Shown one piece after another: positions 1-7,318 of a stretch of DNA of 64,000 bases. This DNA comes from Amycolatopsis vancoresmycina. Its GTDB lineage: Bacteria; Actinomycetota; Actinomycetes; Mycobacteriales; Pseudonocardiaceae. How positions within the stretch are numbered: the first letter of the stretch is position 1; every line of letters starts with the position of its first letter. The notes beneath the pieces were generated by a model. It saw only the letters and a program-made list of their open reading frames with translations, had not been told where the DNA came from and did no database searches. The stretch covers positions 372,001-436,000 of the forward strand of contig NZ_JNYY01000014.1 of NCBI RefSeq assembly GCF_000716785.1, in the 5' to 3' direction. The position numbers and the translations under genes were made by a program.

Positions 1-432
1 CCAGACGTCGGCCTTGGACAGCACACCGCTGAAGTCGAGGTACGTGCGCTGGGTGGTGTCGGCGACGGTGAGGTCGGTGCGGTACCACCACGGGACCTTG
101 AAGTCCGCGGTCGGCACGTTCTTCATGTTCGTCGAGTAGAACGGGTCGGCGTACTTGCCGTTAGCCAGCAGGCCGGCGTAGACGGTCGAGCGCGGGCCGA
201 CCGGGTACCAGCCCGAGGTGTTGTAGCCGGGTTTGGAGACCGCGGAGTCGTCGCTGACCTGCGCCGACGTCTGGATCAGGAAGCCGGGGACGGCGGTCGC
301 CGGCGCCGCGGCCGCGACGACGGCTCTCGCGGGTTCCTGCCCGGTGGCCGAAGCGACGGTGACCCCGCTGACCGCGACGGCGAGTGCCGCCGCCGCGAGG
401 AGGGTCCGGGTTCTTCTCTGCCGATAGCTCAC
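1..432 (-). CDS. csxA: Exo-beta-D-glucosaminidase CsxA, N-terminal fragment
   Basis: The gene runs off the left edge, leaving the first 144 codons from a GTG with AGGAGG at 440-445. The N-terminus has a positively charged start and an alanine-rich hydrophobic stretch, so it is a secretion signal. The mature part carries QVSDDSAVSKPGYNTSGW, a YADPFYSTNMKNVP stretch and YLDFSGVLSKADVW, which match what I remember of the GH2-family exo-chitosanase CsxA of Amycolatopsis orientalis almost residue for residue. CsxA releases glucosamine from the non-reducing ends of chitosan outside the cell. The catalytic domain lies beyond the window. A palindromic operator is found 48 bases upstream. Only the start is visible, but the identity is strong. 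Confidence 0.9.
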   Translation of the reverse strand, partial: MSYRQRRTRTLLAAAALAVAVSGVTVASATGQEPARAVVAAAAPATAVPGFLIQTSAQVSDDSAVSKPGYNTSGWYPVGPRSTVYAGLLANGKYADPFYSTNMKNVPTADFKVPWWYRTDLTVADTTQRTYLDFSGVLSKADVW

Positions 433-479
433 TAGCGCGCCTCCTAGGCACCCACGGCGGCGGGGGACAGCGGACCATC

Positions 480-498
480 GTTAGGGAACTTTCCTAAC
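480..498. promoter_or_regulatory. Palindromic operator upstream of csxA
   Basis: GTTAGG-N7-CCTAAC is an imperfect 19-base palindrome (16 of 18 flanking positions are symmetric). It resembles the TTAGGAAAGTTTCCTAA box known upstream of actinomycete chitosanase genes, where the ROK-family repressor CsnR acts. It sits 48 bases before the csxA start. Assigning it to a CsnR-like repressor is inference; no such regulator is in the window. Confidence 0.65.
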
Positions 499-548
499 AA
501 TTGCGACGATCGTAGCGGTCCGATCACGCCGGGAACAGGGCCGTTTCG

Positions 549-1781
549 TCAGACCCGGGCGGCTTGCCACGCCGCCGCGGCCCGCAGGGCCAGCAGGAGC
601 GGCAGGGAACCGTCCTCCCAGAGCCGCGGCGGGAGTGCCTCGCTGAGCGGGACACCGCCGGCCAGCGCGGCGCCGATCGCGGGGAGGTCGACGTCGAAGA
701 GCGTCAGCCCGGCGCTGTAGAGCCGTTCGCCGCTGCCCGGGCGGCGCCGCGTGACCTCGGCGCTGTCGACGGCCAGCTCGGTCAGCCCGAAGAACTCGGG
801 CTTGGCGCCGCGCTCCATCCAGCGCGCGAACCCGACCACCTTCGTCCCGCGGACGTCCGCGGGCCGGAGCCCGCTCTCCTCGCACAGTTCGCGTTCCATC
901 CCGGCGCGGACCGCGGTGTGCAGCAGCCGGCGCCGCCCGCCGTCGGGCGTGCGCAGGTCACGCGGCTCCAGCGAGCCGCTGCCCGAGGGCGCGAGCAGCA
1001 GCCCGCTGACGGAGTTGAGCGACGACTGCCGGACGGTGACCAGCTTGCCGTCGGTGGTGAACGCGACCGTGGAGACGCCGACGAGGTCGGCCAGCGTGCT
1101 GCTGCTCAGCTCCCGCAGCGCGCCGGCGGTGTCGGTGAGTTCGGCCTTGCGCAGGTCGTACTCTTCGCCGGTGTCCACGCGCGTGATGCGCAGCGCGCCG
1201 AGTTCGTTCGAGCAGACGGCGTCGAAGAACCGCGCCCGGTGCAGCCGGACCGGCGCGGGCCGGGCGCCGGCGGCGGGCAGCGGGTCGCCGCGCATCCCGA
1301 CGATCGGCCCGTTGAACAGCAGCCGGCCGCGCGCCCGCAGCGGCAGTACGTGCGGCGCGGTCGCCTTCAACGCCGGGGGCAGCCGGTAGGGCTCCTCGGC
1401 GACGTCGATGGTGTGGCGTTCGGTCCACAGCTCCCGGTCGATCGCCGCGCTGACCAGCGCCGTGCCGCGGGCGGGCACGGCGAGGTAGGCCGGTTCCGGG
1501 TAGGCGGCCGGTGGCGGCAGCTCGGCGGTCGGGAAGGGCGCGGCGATGGTGGTGAACTCGAACCCGGCCCAGCGGCGGCGCAGCAGCCGGACGTCACGGG
1601 TGAAGGTGGCGACGCCCAGCGCGAGCGCGACGACGGAAAGCACCACGCCGACCGCGCTCGGCAGGATGGTGACGACACCGAGCACGACCCCCAGCCCGGA
1701 CGCGGCGAGCGGCCACTCCCGGGCGCCGAGGAAGCCGAGGTAGTCCGCCTTGGCCCGGGCGCGGCGCGTCAGTTTTCCCAT
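549..1781 (-). CDS. Membrane-anchored protein with C-terminal Nudix-like domain
   Basis: A 410-residue protein. The ATG at 1781 is preferred over one six codons upstream because the sequence then begins with a basic MGKLTRRARAKAD segment before two hydrophobic helices (about residues 20-65). A middle region of unknown fold follows. Near residues 285-310 there is RAGMERELCEESGL, which fits the core REUxEExGU of the Nudix box, although the glycine and first glutamate of the full box are not clear. The soluble part would face the cytoplasm. Substrate unknown; it may be a degenerate Nudix fold that binds rather than hydrolyses nucleotides. It stands alone, upstream of and on the same strand as csxA, with no sign of a shared function. 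Confidence 0.6.
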   Translation of the reverse strand: MGKLTRRARAKADYLGFLGAREWPLAASGLGVVLGVVTILPSAVGVVLSVVALALGVATFTRDVRLLRRRWAGFEFTTIAAPFPTAELPPPAAYPEPAYLAVPARGTALVSAAIDRELWTERHTIDVAEEPYRLPPALKATAPHVLPLRARGRLLFNGPIVGMRGDPLPAAGARPAPVRLHRARFFDAVCSNELGALRITRVDTGEEYDLRKAELTDTAGALRELSSSTLADLVGVSTVAFTTDGKLVTVRQSSLNSVSGLLLAPSGSGSLEPRDLRTPDGGRRRLLHTAVRAGMERELCEESGLRPADVRGTKVVGFARWMERGAKPEFFGLTELAVDSAEVTRRRPGSGERLYSAGLTLFDVDLPAIGAALAGGVPLSEALPPRLWEDGSLPLLLALRAAAAWQAARV

Positions 1782-1805
1782 CGCCGCCCTGTTTAGCACG
1801 AAGGG

Positions 1806-2186
1806 CTACGCCTCCGCGTCGAGATAGACCCAATGGCCGTCCTCGCGGCGGAACCGACTGTTCTCCTCGACGAAACCGTCCTGGCCGTGGTGGCGGTAGT
1901 GCGCCCGGAACTCGACCGTGCCTTCGTTGTGCAGCAGCCCGCCGCCGGAGCGGCCGAGGATCTCCAGCCGCGTCCACTCCTGGCCGGGATCGAGCCGCAG
2001 CTGCCGCGGCCGCGTGCCGGGGTGCCAGGTGCGCAGCAGGTACGCGGTGTCGCGCACGGCGAAGGCACTGAACCGCGAGCGCATCAGCAGTTCGGCGGTC
2101 GGCGCGGAAAGGCCGCCGTCGTGGAACCGGCCGCAGCAGTCGGCGTAGGACTCGGCGAGGCCGCACGGGCACGGGGCGGGAGGCAT
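1806..2186 (-). CDS. YchJ-like (UPF0225) SEC-C metal-binding protein
   Basis: A 126-residue protein starting CPCGLAESYADCCGRF, a cysteine cluster of the SEC-C/YchJ type that binds zinc. The middle RSRFSAFAVRDTAYLLRTWH and the following beta-rich region are typical of the YchJ family, a cystatin/NTF2-like fold of unknown function found widely in bacteria. An in-frame start 11 codons upstream (2219) is possible; the ATG at 2186 puts the cysteine motif at the N-terminus as is usual for the family. The family is clear, the biochemical role is not known. Confidence 0.85.
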   Translation of the reverse strand: MPPAPCPCGLAESYADCCGRFHDGGLSAPTAELLMRSRFSAFAVRDTAYLLRTWHPGTRPRQLRLDPGQEWTRLEILGRSGGGLLHNEGTVEFRAHYRHHGQDGFVEENSRFRREDGHWVYLDAEA

Positions 2187-2234
2187 CGGGAAATTGTGCC
2201 ACGGTGGGCCGTGCCCCACCGCGGAGCCCTCATT

Positions 2235-3125
2235 TCACCCCTGCCATTTGTGGTAAAGGCGGCCGTCCGCGCCGGTGATGAAAGTATCGATCCGGCCGGG
2301 TCCCCAGGAAACCGCGGCCGGGCCGAGGGGGTGCAGCAGCAGCCCGCCCAGGGATTCCCAGCCGGACCAGTCGCCGTCGAACCGGTTGTGGCGCAGGGTT
2401 CCGTCGATGCCGCGGACGAACATGTCGAGCCGGCCGGGAGCCCGGGAAGCCACGCCGACGCCCGCCGTCAGCGGCCCGCAGAGGGGCTCCCACGCCGACC
2501 ACGATCCGGCGAAAGCCTTGTGGTACAGCACATGGTCCGTTCCGCGGGCGAAGAGGTCGATCCGCCCGGGGCCCCAGGAAACGGCCGCCGGGTACGACGT
2601 GACGACACCGTCGAGGCTCTCCCACTCGGACCAGCCGCCGTCGAACCACCGGTGGTGCACGGCGTTGTCCTTGCCGCGCGCGAAGACGTCGAGCCGTCCG
2701 GGCGCCCACGACGACACCGCCGGCGCCGACGTCAGGGCGCCGCCGAGCGACTGCCACGCCGACCAGCCGCCGTCGAACCGGGTGTGGCACAGGACGTTCC
2801 CGGTGTTCACGGCGAAGACGTCGATGCGCCCGTCACCCCACGAGACGGCGGCCGGTGCGGACGCCAGTGGTCCGCCCAGCGGTTCCCATTCGGACCAGCC
2901 GTCGTGGAAAGCCTTGTGGTACAAGGCGTTGTCCGACGCCCGGACGAACACGTCGAGCCGCCCCGGCGCCCACGAGGCCGCGGCCGGCGGGGACACCAGC
3001 TCGCCGCCGTGGTCTTCCCATCCGGACCAGCCCGGCTGCCGGGCGGTGTGCGCCAGCGCGGAGGCGGTGCCCATCGCGGCGTCGGCGGCCGGTTCCGCCG
3101 CGGCGGCGGACCTGCGTTTCCTCAC
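2235..3125 (-). CDS. Six-repeat PLL-type beta-propeller (lectin-like) protein
   Basis: A 296-residue protein from a GTG with GGAGGA just upstream. After an alanine-rich segment of about 30 residues it consists almost wholly of six repeats of about 46-48 residues, each of the form GWSxWExLGG...SWxPGRxDVF..G.D..LYHK.F. This Trp-rich pattern is that of PLL-type propellers, where sugars bind between blades. Characterised PLL lectins form seven blades from one chain, so six repeats is short unless the N-terminal segment or a second chain closes the ring. I see no clear signal peptide. Carbohydrate binding is inferred from the family; the ligand is unknown. Confidence 0.75.
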   Translation of the reverse strand: MRKRRSAAAAEPAADAAMGTASALAHTARQPGWSGWEDHGGELVSPPAAASWAPGRLDVFVRASDNALYHKAFHDGWSEWEPLGGPLASAPAAVSWGDGRIDVFAVNTGNVLCHTRFDGGWSAWQSLGGALTSAPAVSSWAPGRLDVFARGKDNAVHHRWFDGGWSEWESLDGVVTSYPAAVSWGPGRIDLFARGTDHVLYHKAFAGSWSAWEPLCGPLTAGVGVASRAPGRLDMFVRGIDGTLRHNRFDGDWSGWESLGGLLLHPLGPAAVSWGPGRIDTFITGADGRLYHKWQG

Positions 3126-3279
3126 GGTTTCTCCTCCGGCGAATCCGCGGGAGAACGACCGGGAAAACCGTGTCCGGCGGACCGAGGCGGAAATTATCGG
3201 CGGCGTGGCCCGTGGTCAACCGGCCGGACGGGTGAGGGAAACGGCCCGATGGTGGAAAACGGCGAATTGACGGCGCCTG

Positions 3280-3741
3280 CTAACCCGCGTTGACCGGTTC
3301 CCCGGTCTTGCGCGCCTCCTGCGCGCCCCGCACCGCGAGCCGGTCGGCCCGCTCGTTCTCCGGGTGGCCCGCGTGGCCCTTGACCCAGAGCCACTCGACC
3401 TCGTGCTCGCCGACCGCCGCGTCGAGGCGCTGCCACAGGTCCGCGTTCTTCACCGGCTCGCGGGCCGTCGTCTGCCAGCCGTTCTTCTTCCAGCGGGGCA
3501 GCCACTGCGTGATCCCGTTGCGGACGTACGTGCTGTCCGTGTAGACGCGCACCTGCGACCGCCGGGTCAGGCTCTCCAGGGCCCGGATCGGCGCCGTCAG
3601 CTCCATGCGGTTGTTCGTCGTCGGGGTCGCTTCGCCGCCGTACAGCTCGCGCTCGTGCCTGCCGTAGCGCAGCACCGCGCCCCAGCCACCCGGTCCGGGG
3701 TTGCCGCTGCACGCGCCGTCGGTGTAGATCTCCACGTCCAC
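3280..3741 (-). CDS. rnhA: Ribonuclease HI
   Basis: A 153-residue single-domain RNase HI, which cuts the RNA strand of RNA-DNA hybrids using two metal ions. Visible motifs are YTDGACSGNPGPGGWG (first catalytic Asp near residue 8), NNRMEL (Glu near 47), YTDSTYV (Asp near 69), and WVKGHAGHPENERAD (His and last Asp near 123-135). The length is normal for the family. It starts with GTG. It lies divergently from the Crp-type regulator at 3817, with a 75-base gap between the starts. Confidence 0.95.
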   Translation of the reverse strand: MDVEIYTDGACSGNPGPGGWGAVLRYGRHERELYGGEATPTTNNRMELTAPIRALESLTRRSQVRVYTDSTYVRNGITQWLPRWKKNGWQTTAREPVKNADLWQRLDAAVGEHEVEWLWVKGHAGHPENERADRLAVRGAQEARKTGEPVNAG

Positions 3742-3816
3742 GCGCCGACCCTACCGGGCGGCACCCTCGCGGAACGCCGCCACGCCGGGTTACCGTGAGA
3801 TCTCCGGAGGGGAGCC

Positions 3817-4521
3817 ATGAGCGCGCAAGAGGACACGGCTGAGGGGGCGCTGCTGGCTTACCTCGCCGACGCCGATCGCGAGTACCTGCTCGCCCGCGGC
3901 ACCCGCCGCCGGTTCCGCGCGAACGACGTCGTGCTGATGGAGGGCGACCCGTCCGACCACGTCCACGTGCTGGTCTCCGGCTGGGTGCGCGTCTCCACGA
4001 TCGTCGAGGACGGCCGCGAGGTGCTCTTCGGGCTGCGCGGCCCCGGCGAGGTGCTGGGCGATCTCGCGGCGGTCACCGGGCGGCCGCGGTCGGCGTCGGT
4101 GCGCGCGATCGAGCCCTGCACCGTCTTCCAGCTGACCGGCGCGGAGTTCGTCGACGTCCTGCACGCCCGGCCGGCGATCGCCATCGCCACGATCAAGACC
4201 GTCGCGGCCCGGCTGCGCGCGGCGGAGTCCGCCCGGGTCGACTCGGCCGCCTTCGACGTCAGCCGCCGGGTCGCGGTGGTGCTGGTCCGGCTGGCCGAGG
4301 AACGCGGCCGCACGGTGCCGGAGGGCGTCGTCATCGACGCGCTGTCGCAGGAGGACGTCGCCGCGCAGATCGGGGCGGCCCGGCGGACCGTCGCGCGGGC
4401 GCTGCGCGTGCTGCGGGAGCGCGGGATCGTCGAAACCGGCAGGCGCCGGTTCCTCATCCGCGAGCCCCGCGTCCTCCAGGCCTTCGCGCGTTCTGAGCCA
4501 AACGGCACACAAGACCGGTGA
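3817..4521 (+). CDS. Crp/Fnr-family transcriptional regulator
   Basis: A 234-residue regulator with a CGGAGGGGAGCC ribosome binding site before the ATG. Residues about 20-140 form a cyclic-nucleotide-binding-like beta barrel (GDPSDHVHVLVSGWVRV and GEVLGDLAAVTG). The C-terminal winged helix contains SQEDVAAQIGAARRTVARAL, the recognition element of the Crp/Fnr group. No cysteine cluster for an iron-sulfur centre is present, so it is not an Fnr-type oxygen sensor. The effector and target genes cannot be read from the sequence. Confidence 0.88.
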   Translation: MSAQEDTAEGALLAYLADADREYLLARGTRRRFRANDVVLMEGDPSDHVHVLVSGWVRVSTIVEDGREVLFGLRGPGEVLGDLAAVTGRPRSASVRAIEPCTVFQLTGAEFVDVLHARPAIAIATIKTVAARLRAAESARVDSAAFDVSRRVAVVLVRLAEERGRTVPEGVVIDALSQEDVAAQIGAARRTVARALRVLRERGIVETGRRRFLIREPRVLQAFARSEPNGTQDR

Positions 4522-4714
4522 CATCGGACATCTGACGGGCGCCGCCACCCGGCGATCCTGGAACCGGCCGGAAAAGAATCGGATGCCTTCCGGCCGGTTT
4601 TCCTTTTTCGAGCGAGGCCGGTGAGCCGCGGTCCTGCGCGTCCACGACCGGATTCCGTCCCTGCGGAATTGCTCTCCGCCTCGGCCCGGGTACCGCGATG
4701 AGGAGGTGTGTCTG

Positions 4715-4759
4715 ATGGAGAGCCACTCGATCTGGGCCCTGATCTTCGGGGCCGGCTGA
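4715..4759 (+). CDS. 14-residue micro-ORF with strong ribosome binding site
   Basis: ATG to TGA encodes MESHSIWALIFGAG. An exact AGGAGG lies at 4701-4706, eight bases before the start, which is better than most genes here. Nine bases after the stop begins a 15-bp GC hairpin, so the micro-ORF has its own translation start and probable transcript end. It is too short to span a membrane and has no run of one amino acid as attenuation leaders do. It may be a signalling or regulatory peptide, or a uORF. No family recognised; expression is unproven. Confidence 0.45.
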   Translation: MESHSIWALIFGAG

Positions 4760-4768
4760 CCCGCGGTG

Positions 4769-4807
4769 GCCCGGCCGGCCGGCTCGTGGGGGGCCGGCCG
4801 GCCGGGC
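4769..4807 (+). terminator. 15-bp GC hairpin
   Basis: Perfect inverted repeat, arms 4769-4783 and 4793-4807, nine-base loop, all G/C in the stem. It follows the micro-ORF by nine bases and precedes the next gene by about 70. It has no U-run, as is common for actinomycete terminators. Confidence 0.7.
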
Positions 4808-4878
4808 ATTTCGCGAACGATTCCCCGGTGATCGGCACCTGGTAGCGTGAGTATTTCTTGCGCCGGGAACGCAAAGGG

Positions 4879-5841
4879 GTGGGAACGACGGACGAGCACA
4901 CCTTGCCGTTCGTGCGGGAGCTGAACGAACTGCGCCGCGGCCGCGGGCTCGACGCGGCCGACCTGCACCTGCGGATCGGCCCCTGCCTGCGGGCGGCCTG
5001 CGCGATCACCGAGGCCGACCAGCCCGCGGCCGCGCGCCACAAGCTCGTGCTGCGGCTCACCGAGTTGTGCGGGCGGCTGCCGGCGGACCTGCGGCTGGCC
5101 GCGCTGGCGGCCCTCGGCCTGCACGAGGAGGCGGCCGGCGAGTTCCTCGACCGGCGGATCTCCTGGCTCGCCACGGTCCTCGACCGCGACCCGCGCACCG
5201 CCCGCCGCCGGATCGACCTCGCGTTCCGCCGGCTCGACGAGCTGCTCGGCGCGCCCGCCTCCCGCGGTGACCGGCACCCGCTGGCCGGCTGGTACGTCGA
5301 GTCGATGAAGGCGATGCTCCGGCTCGACCACGACCCACCCAGCCTGCAGGAGGAGCGCCGGATCGTCGCGGAGACCGACGAGCTGGACGAGCTGATCCTG
5401 CCGTTCAGCGTGCCGGCCGGCCCGGGCAGCGGCCCGGGGCCGGGCATCACCGCGGACGCGCTGTTCGGCGGCGAAGTCGTCGAAACGCGCCCGGTTTCGG
5501 CCAGCCACGCGCAGTTCGTGCTGCGGCTGCCGAGCCCGCTGCGGCTCGGCCAGCGGCACGAGTACGGCATCCGGTTCACGCCGCAGCGCACGGAACTGCG
5601 GCCGTACTACGTCATGACGCCGCTGCGCCGCTGCGAGGAGTTCACGGTGCGGGTCCGGTTCGACCGCGCGGCGCCGCCGTCGCGGGTGTGGCGGCTCAAC
5701 GGCGTGCCCGGCCGGGTGGTCGACGACGGCGTCGATTCGGGCGACGCGCTGACGGTCAACCGGGTCGGCGAGGTCGGCCTCGAGTTCCACGACCTGCACC
5801 AGGGGCTCAGCTACGGGCTGCAGTGGTCCTTCGGCGACTGA
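4879..5841 (+). CDS. Conserved hypothetical protein, helical N-terminus and beta-rich C-terminus
   Basis: About 320 residues; family not recognised. The start is uncertain: a TTG at 4858 or the GTG at 4879, neither with a good ribosome binding site. The first ~60 residues (FVRELNELRRGRGLDAADL) look like a small helical domain similar to those of XRE-type proteins, then helical RRIDLAFRRLDELL. Residues about 160-320 are beta-rich with many aromatic and basic residues (EYGIRFTPQRTELRPYYVM). The layout of helical sensor followed by a beta-sandwich-like tail recalls poorly characterised Streptomyces/Amycolatopsis regulatory proteins, but no function can be assigned. Codon use matches its neighbours. 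Confidence 0.7.
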   Translation: MGTTDEHTLPFVRELNELRRGRGLDAADLHLRIGPCLRAACAITEADQPAAARHKLVLRLTELCGRLPADLRLAALAALGLHEEAAGEFLDRRISWLATVLDRDPRTARRRIDLAFRRLDELLGAPASRGDRHPLAGWYVESMKAMLRLDHDPPSLQEERRIVAETDELDELILPFSVPAGPGSGPGPGITADALFGGEVVETRPVSASHAQFVLRLPSPLRLGQRHEYGIRFTPQRTELRPYYVMTPLRRCEEFTVRVRFDRAAPPSRVWRLNGVPGRVVDDGVDSGDALTVNRVGEVGLEFHDLHQGLSYGLQWSFGD

Positions 5842-5936
5842 GGCCCTCCGGCGGCTGAGCCGTCCGGATGCTGGGACGCGGAATAGCGGCGCGGGCACCG
5901 GGTTGGCACCGTCGTAGCCGACGGAAGGGGCCCGCG

Positions 5937-6719
5937 ATGAGCACGTTCACCCAGGAGTGGCAGGACTGGAAGGTTCGGCGCGAGGCGGACCTGGCGCAGC
6001 CGCACGGCTGGCTGGCGCTGGTATCGCTCGACTGGCTGACCGACGCCCCGCGGGAGTACCCCGGCATCCCCGGCCGCTGGTGGCAGGACGCGGACGCGGC
6101 CTACGTCGACCCGGCCGGCGCGTCCCTGGTGCACGAGGGCGAACCGGTCACCGGCGTCCGGCGGTTCGGGCTGGTCAACAGCGGCGCCGGCACGCGCGTG
6201 CTGGCCGGCGACGTCGAGATCGAGGTGGCCCGCCGCTCGGGGTACCTGATCCGCGTCCACGACCCGAAGGCCGAGGTGCTGCGCGAGTTCCACGGGGTCC
6301 CGGCGTACGAACCGTCGCCGTCGTGGGTGCTGTCCGGGCGGTTCGAGCCGTTCGACGCACCGCGGCCCACGACGGTGGGCGCCGTCGTGGAGGGACTCAG
6401 CCACGTCTACACGGCACCCGGGGTGGTCCGTTTCACGCGCGACGGCGCGCCGCACACGCTGACGGCGTTCAACGGCAAGGACGGCGGGCTCAGCATCCTG
6501 TTCACCGACGGGACGAGCGGCGTGACGACGTACGCGGCCAACCGGTCGCTGCCGGTCGGGGCGCCGGCCGCGGACGGCTCGGTGACGCTGGACTTCAACC
6601 GCGCGGTGAACCTGCCGTGCGCGTTCACCGACTTCGCGACGTGCCCCCTGCCGCCGGCGGGCAACCACCTGCCGTTCGCGGTCGAGGCGGGGGAGAAGAT
6701 CCCGTACGAGCGCGGGTGA
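5937..6719 (+). CDS. DUF1684 family protein
   Basis: A 260-residue protein beginning MSTFTQEWQDWKVRREADLA, followed by GWLALVSLDWL, the N-terminal signature of DUF1684. The C-terminal part carries NRAVNLPCAFTDFATCPLPP and ends with GEKIPYER, also typical (the N-P-C and CPLPP elements are conserved). The family is probably cytoplasmic; its activity is unknown. The ATG at 5937 is chosen because the family motif begins there. It stands alone between the hypothetical gene at 4879 and a convergent exported protein. Confidence 0.88.
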   Translation: MSTFTQEWQDWKVRREADLAQPHGWLALVSLDWLTDAPREYPGIPGRWWQDADAAYVDPAGASLVHEGEPVTGVRRFGLVNSGAGTRVLAGDVEIEVARRSGYLIRVHDPKAEVLREFHGVPAYEPSPSWVLSGRFEPFDAPRPTTVGAVVEGLSHVYTAPGVVRFTRDGAPHTLTAFNGKDGGLSILFTDGTSGVTTYAANRSLPVGAPAADGSVTLDFNRAVNLPCAFTDFATCPLPPAGNHLPFAVEAGEKIPYERG

Positions 6720-6734
6720 CTCCCCCGCCCGCCG

Positions 6735-7220
6735 TCAGTGGGCGACGTCGATGACGACGCGGTTGGGCGCGGTGAGCGTGAAGACGTTCACCGCGGTCCG
6801 CGACCGCACCCCTAGTCCGACCGAGAGGTGCCCCTCGAAGTCCCCGGTGACGGCAACGGCCATGACGTTGGCGAGGTTCTGCGTCCGGAACTTCGGCGGC
6901 CCGGTGTAGGTGGGGTTCCCGGCAGCATCGTGCGCGGCGGCGGGCGTCGCGGTGACGTTGACGAAGAACTGCCCGGTCAGCCAGACGATTTCACCGCTCG
7001 GGTCGGCGGTGAGCTCATCGGTGAGCTGGTAGCTGACGGCGGGCGCGGGCCCGGAGCTCAGATCGAGCACGACCCGGTCGAACCCGGCGTTGTTCCCGGT
7101 CCGGATGGTGGTCATGGCCGGAATGACGGGCGCGGCGGCCTGGGCGGGCGAACCGGCGATCCCGCCTGCCGCGAGCAAGAGGACGACGGCGGCGAGCGCG
7201 CGCCGCTTCGTGGTGGACAT
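6735..7220 (-). CDS. Exported AMIN-like domain protein
   Basis: A 161-residue protein with CCAGGAGG before the ATG. Residues 1-28 form a signal peptide (KRR, then AAVVLLLAAGGIAG, and cleavage likely after AQA). The mature part begins with IRTGNNAGFDRVVLDL and ends with APNRVVIDVAH, a beta-sandwich pattern shared with AMIN domains that bind cell-wall components. It is about one domain long. The role is inferred as cell-envelope associated. It is convergent with the DUF1684 gene, only 15 bases apart. Confidence 0.75.
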   Translation of the reverse strand: MSTTKRRALAAVVLLLAAGGIAGSPAQAAAPVIPAMTTIRTGNNAGFDRVVLDLSSGPAPAVSYQLTDELTADPSGEIVWLTGQFFVNVTATPAAAHDAAGNPTYTGPPKFRTQNLANVMAVAVTGDFEGHLSVGLGVRSRTAVNVFTLTAPNRVVIDVAH

Positions 7221-7318
7221 GGTGGGCCTCCTGGCGGAGAGAACCGATGGAAGTCGCAGCGCTGGGTTTGCGAGGGACGCCCGGTTCGTCCGGGAAGTTG
7301 CCCTGACGTCCTCTATCG

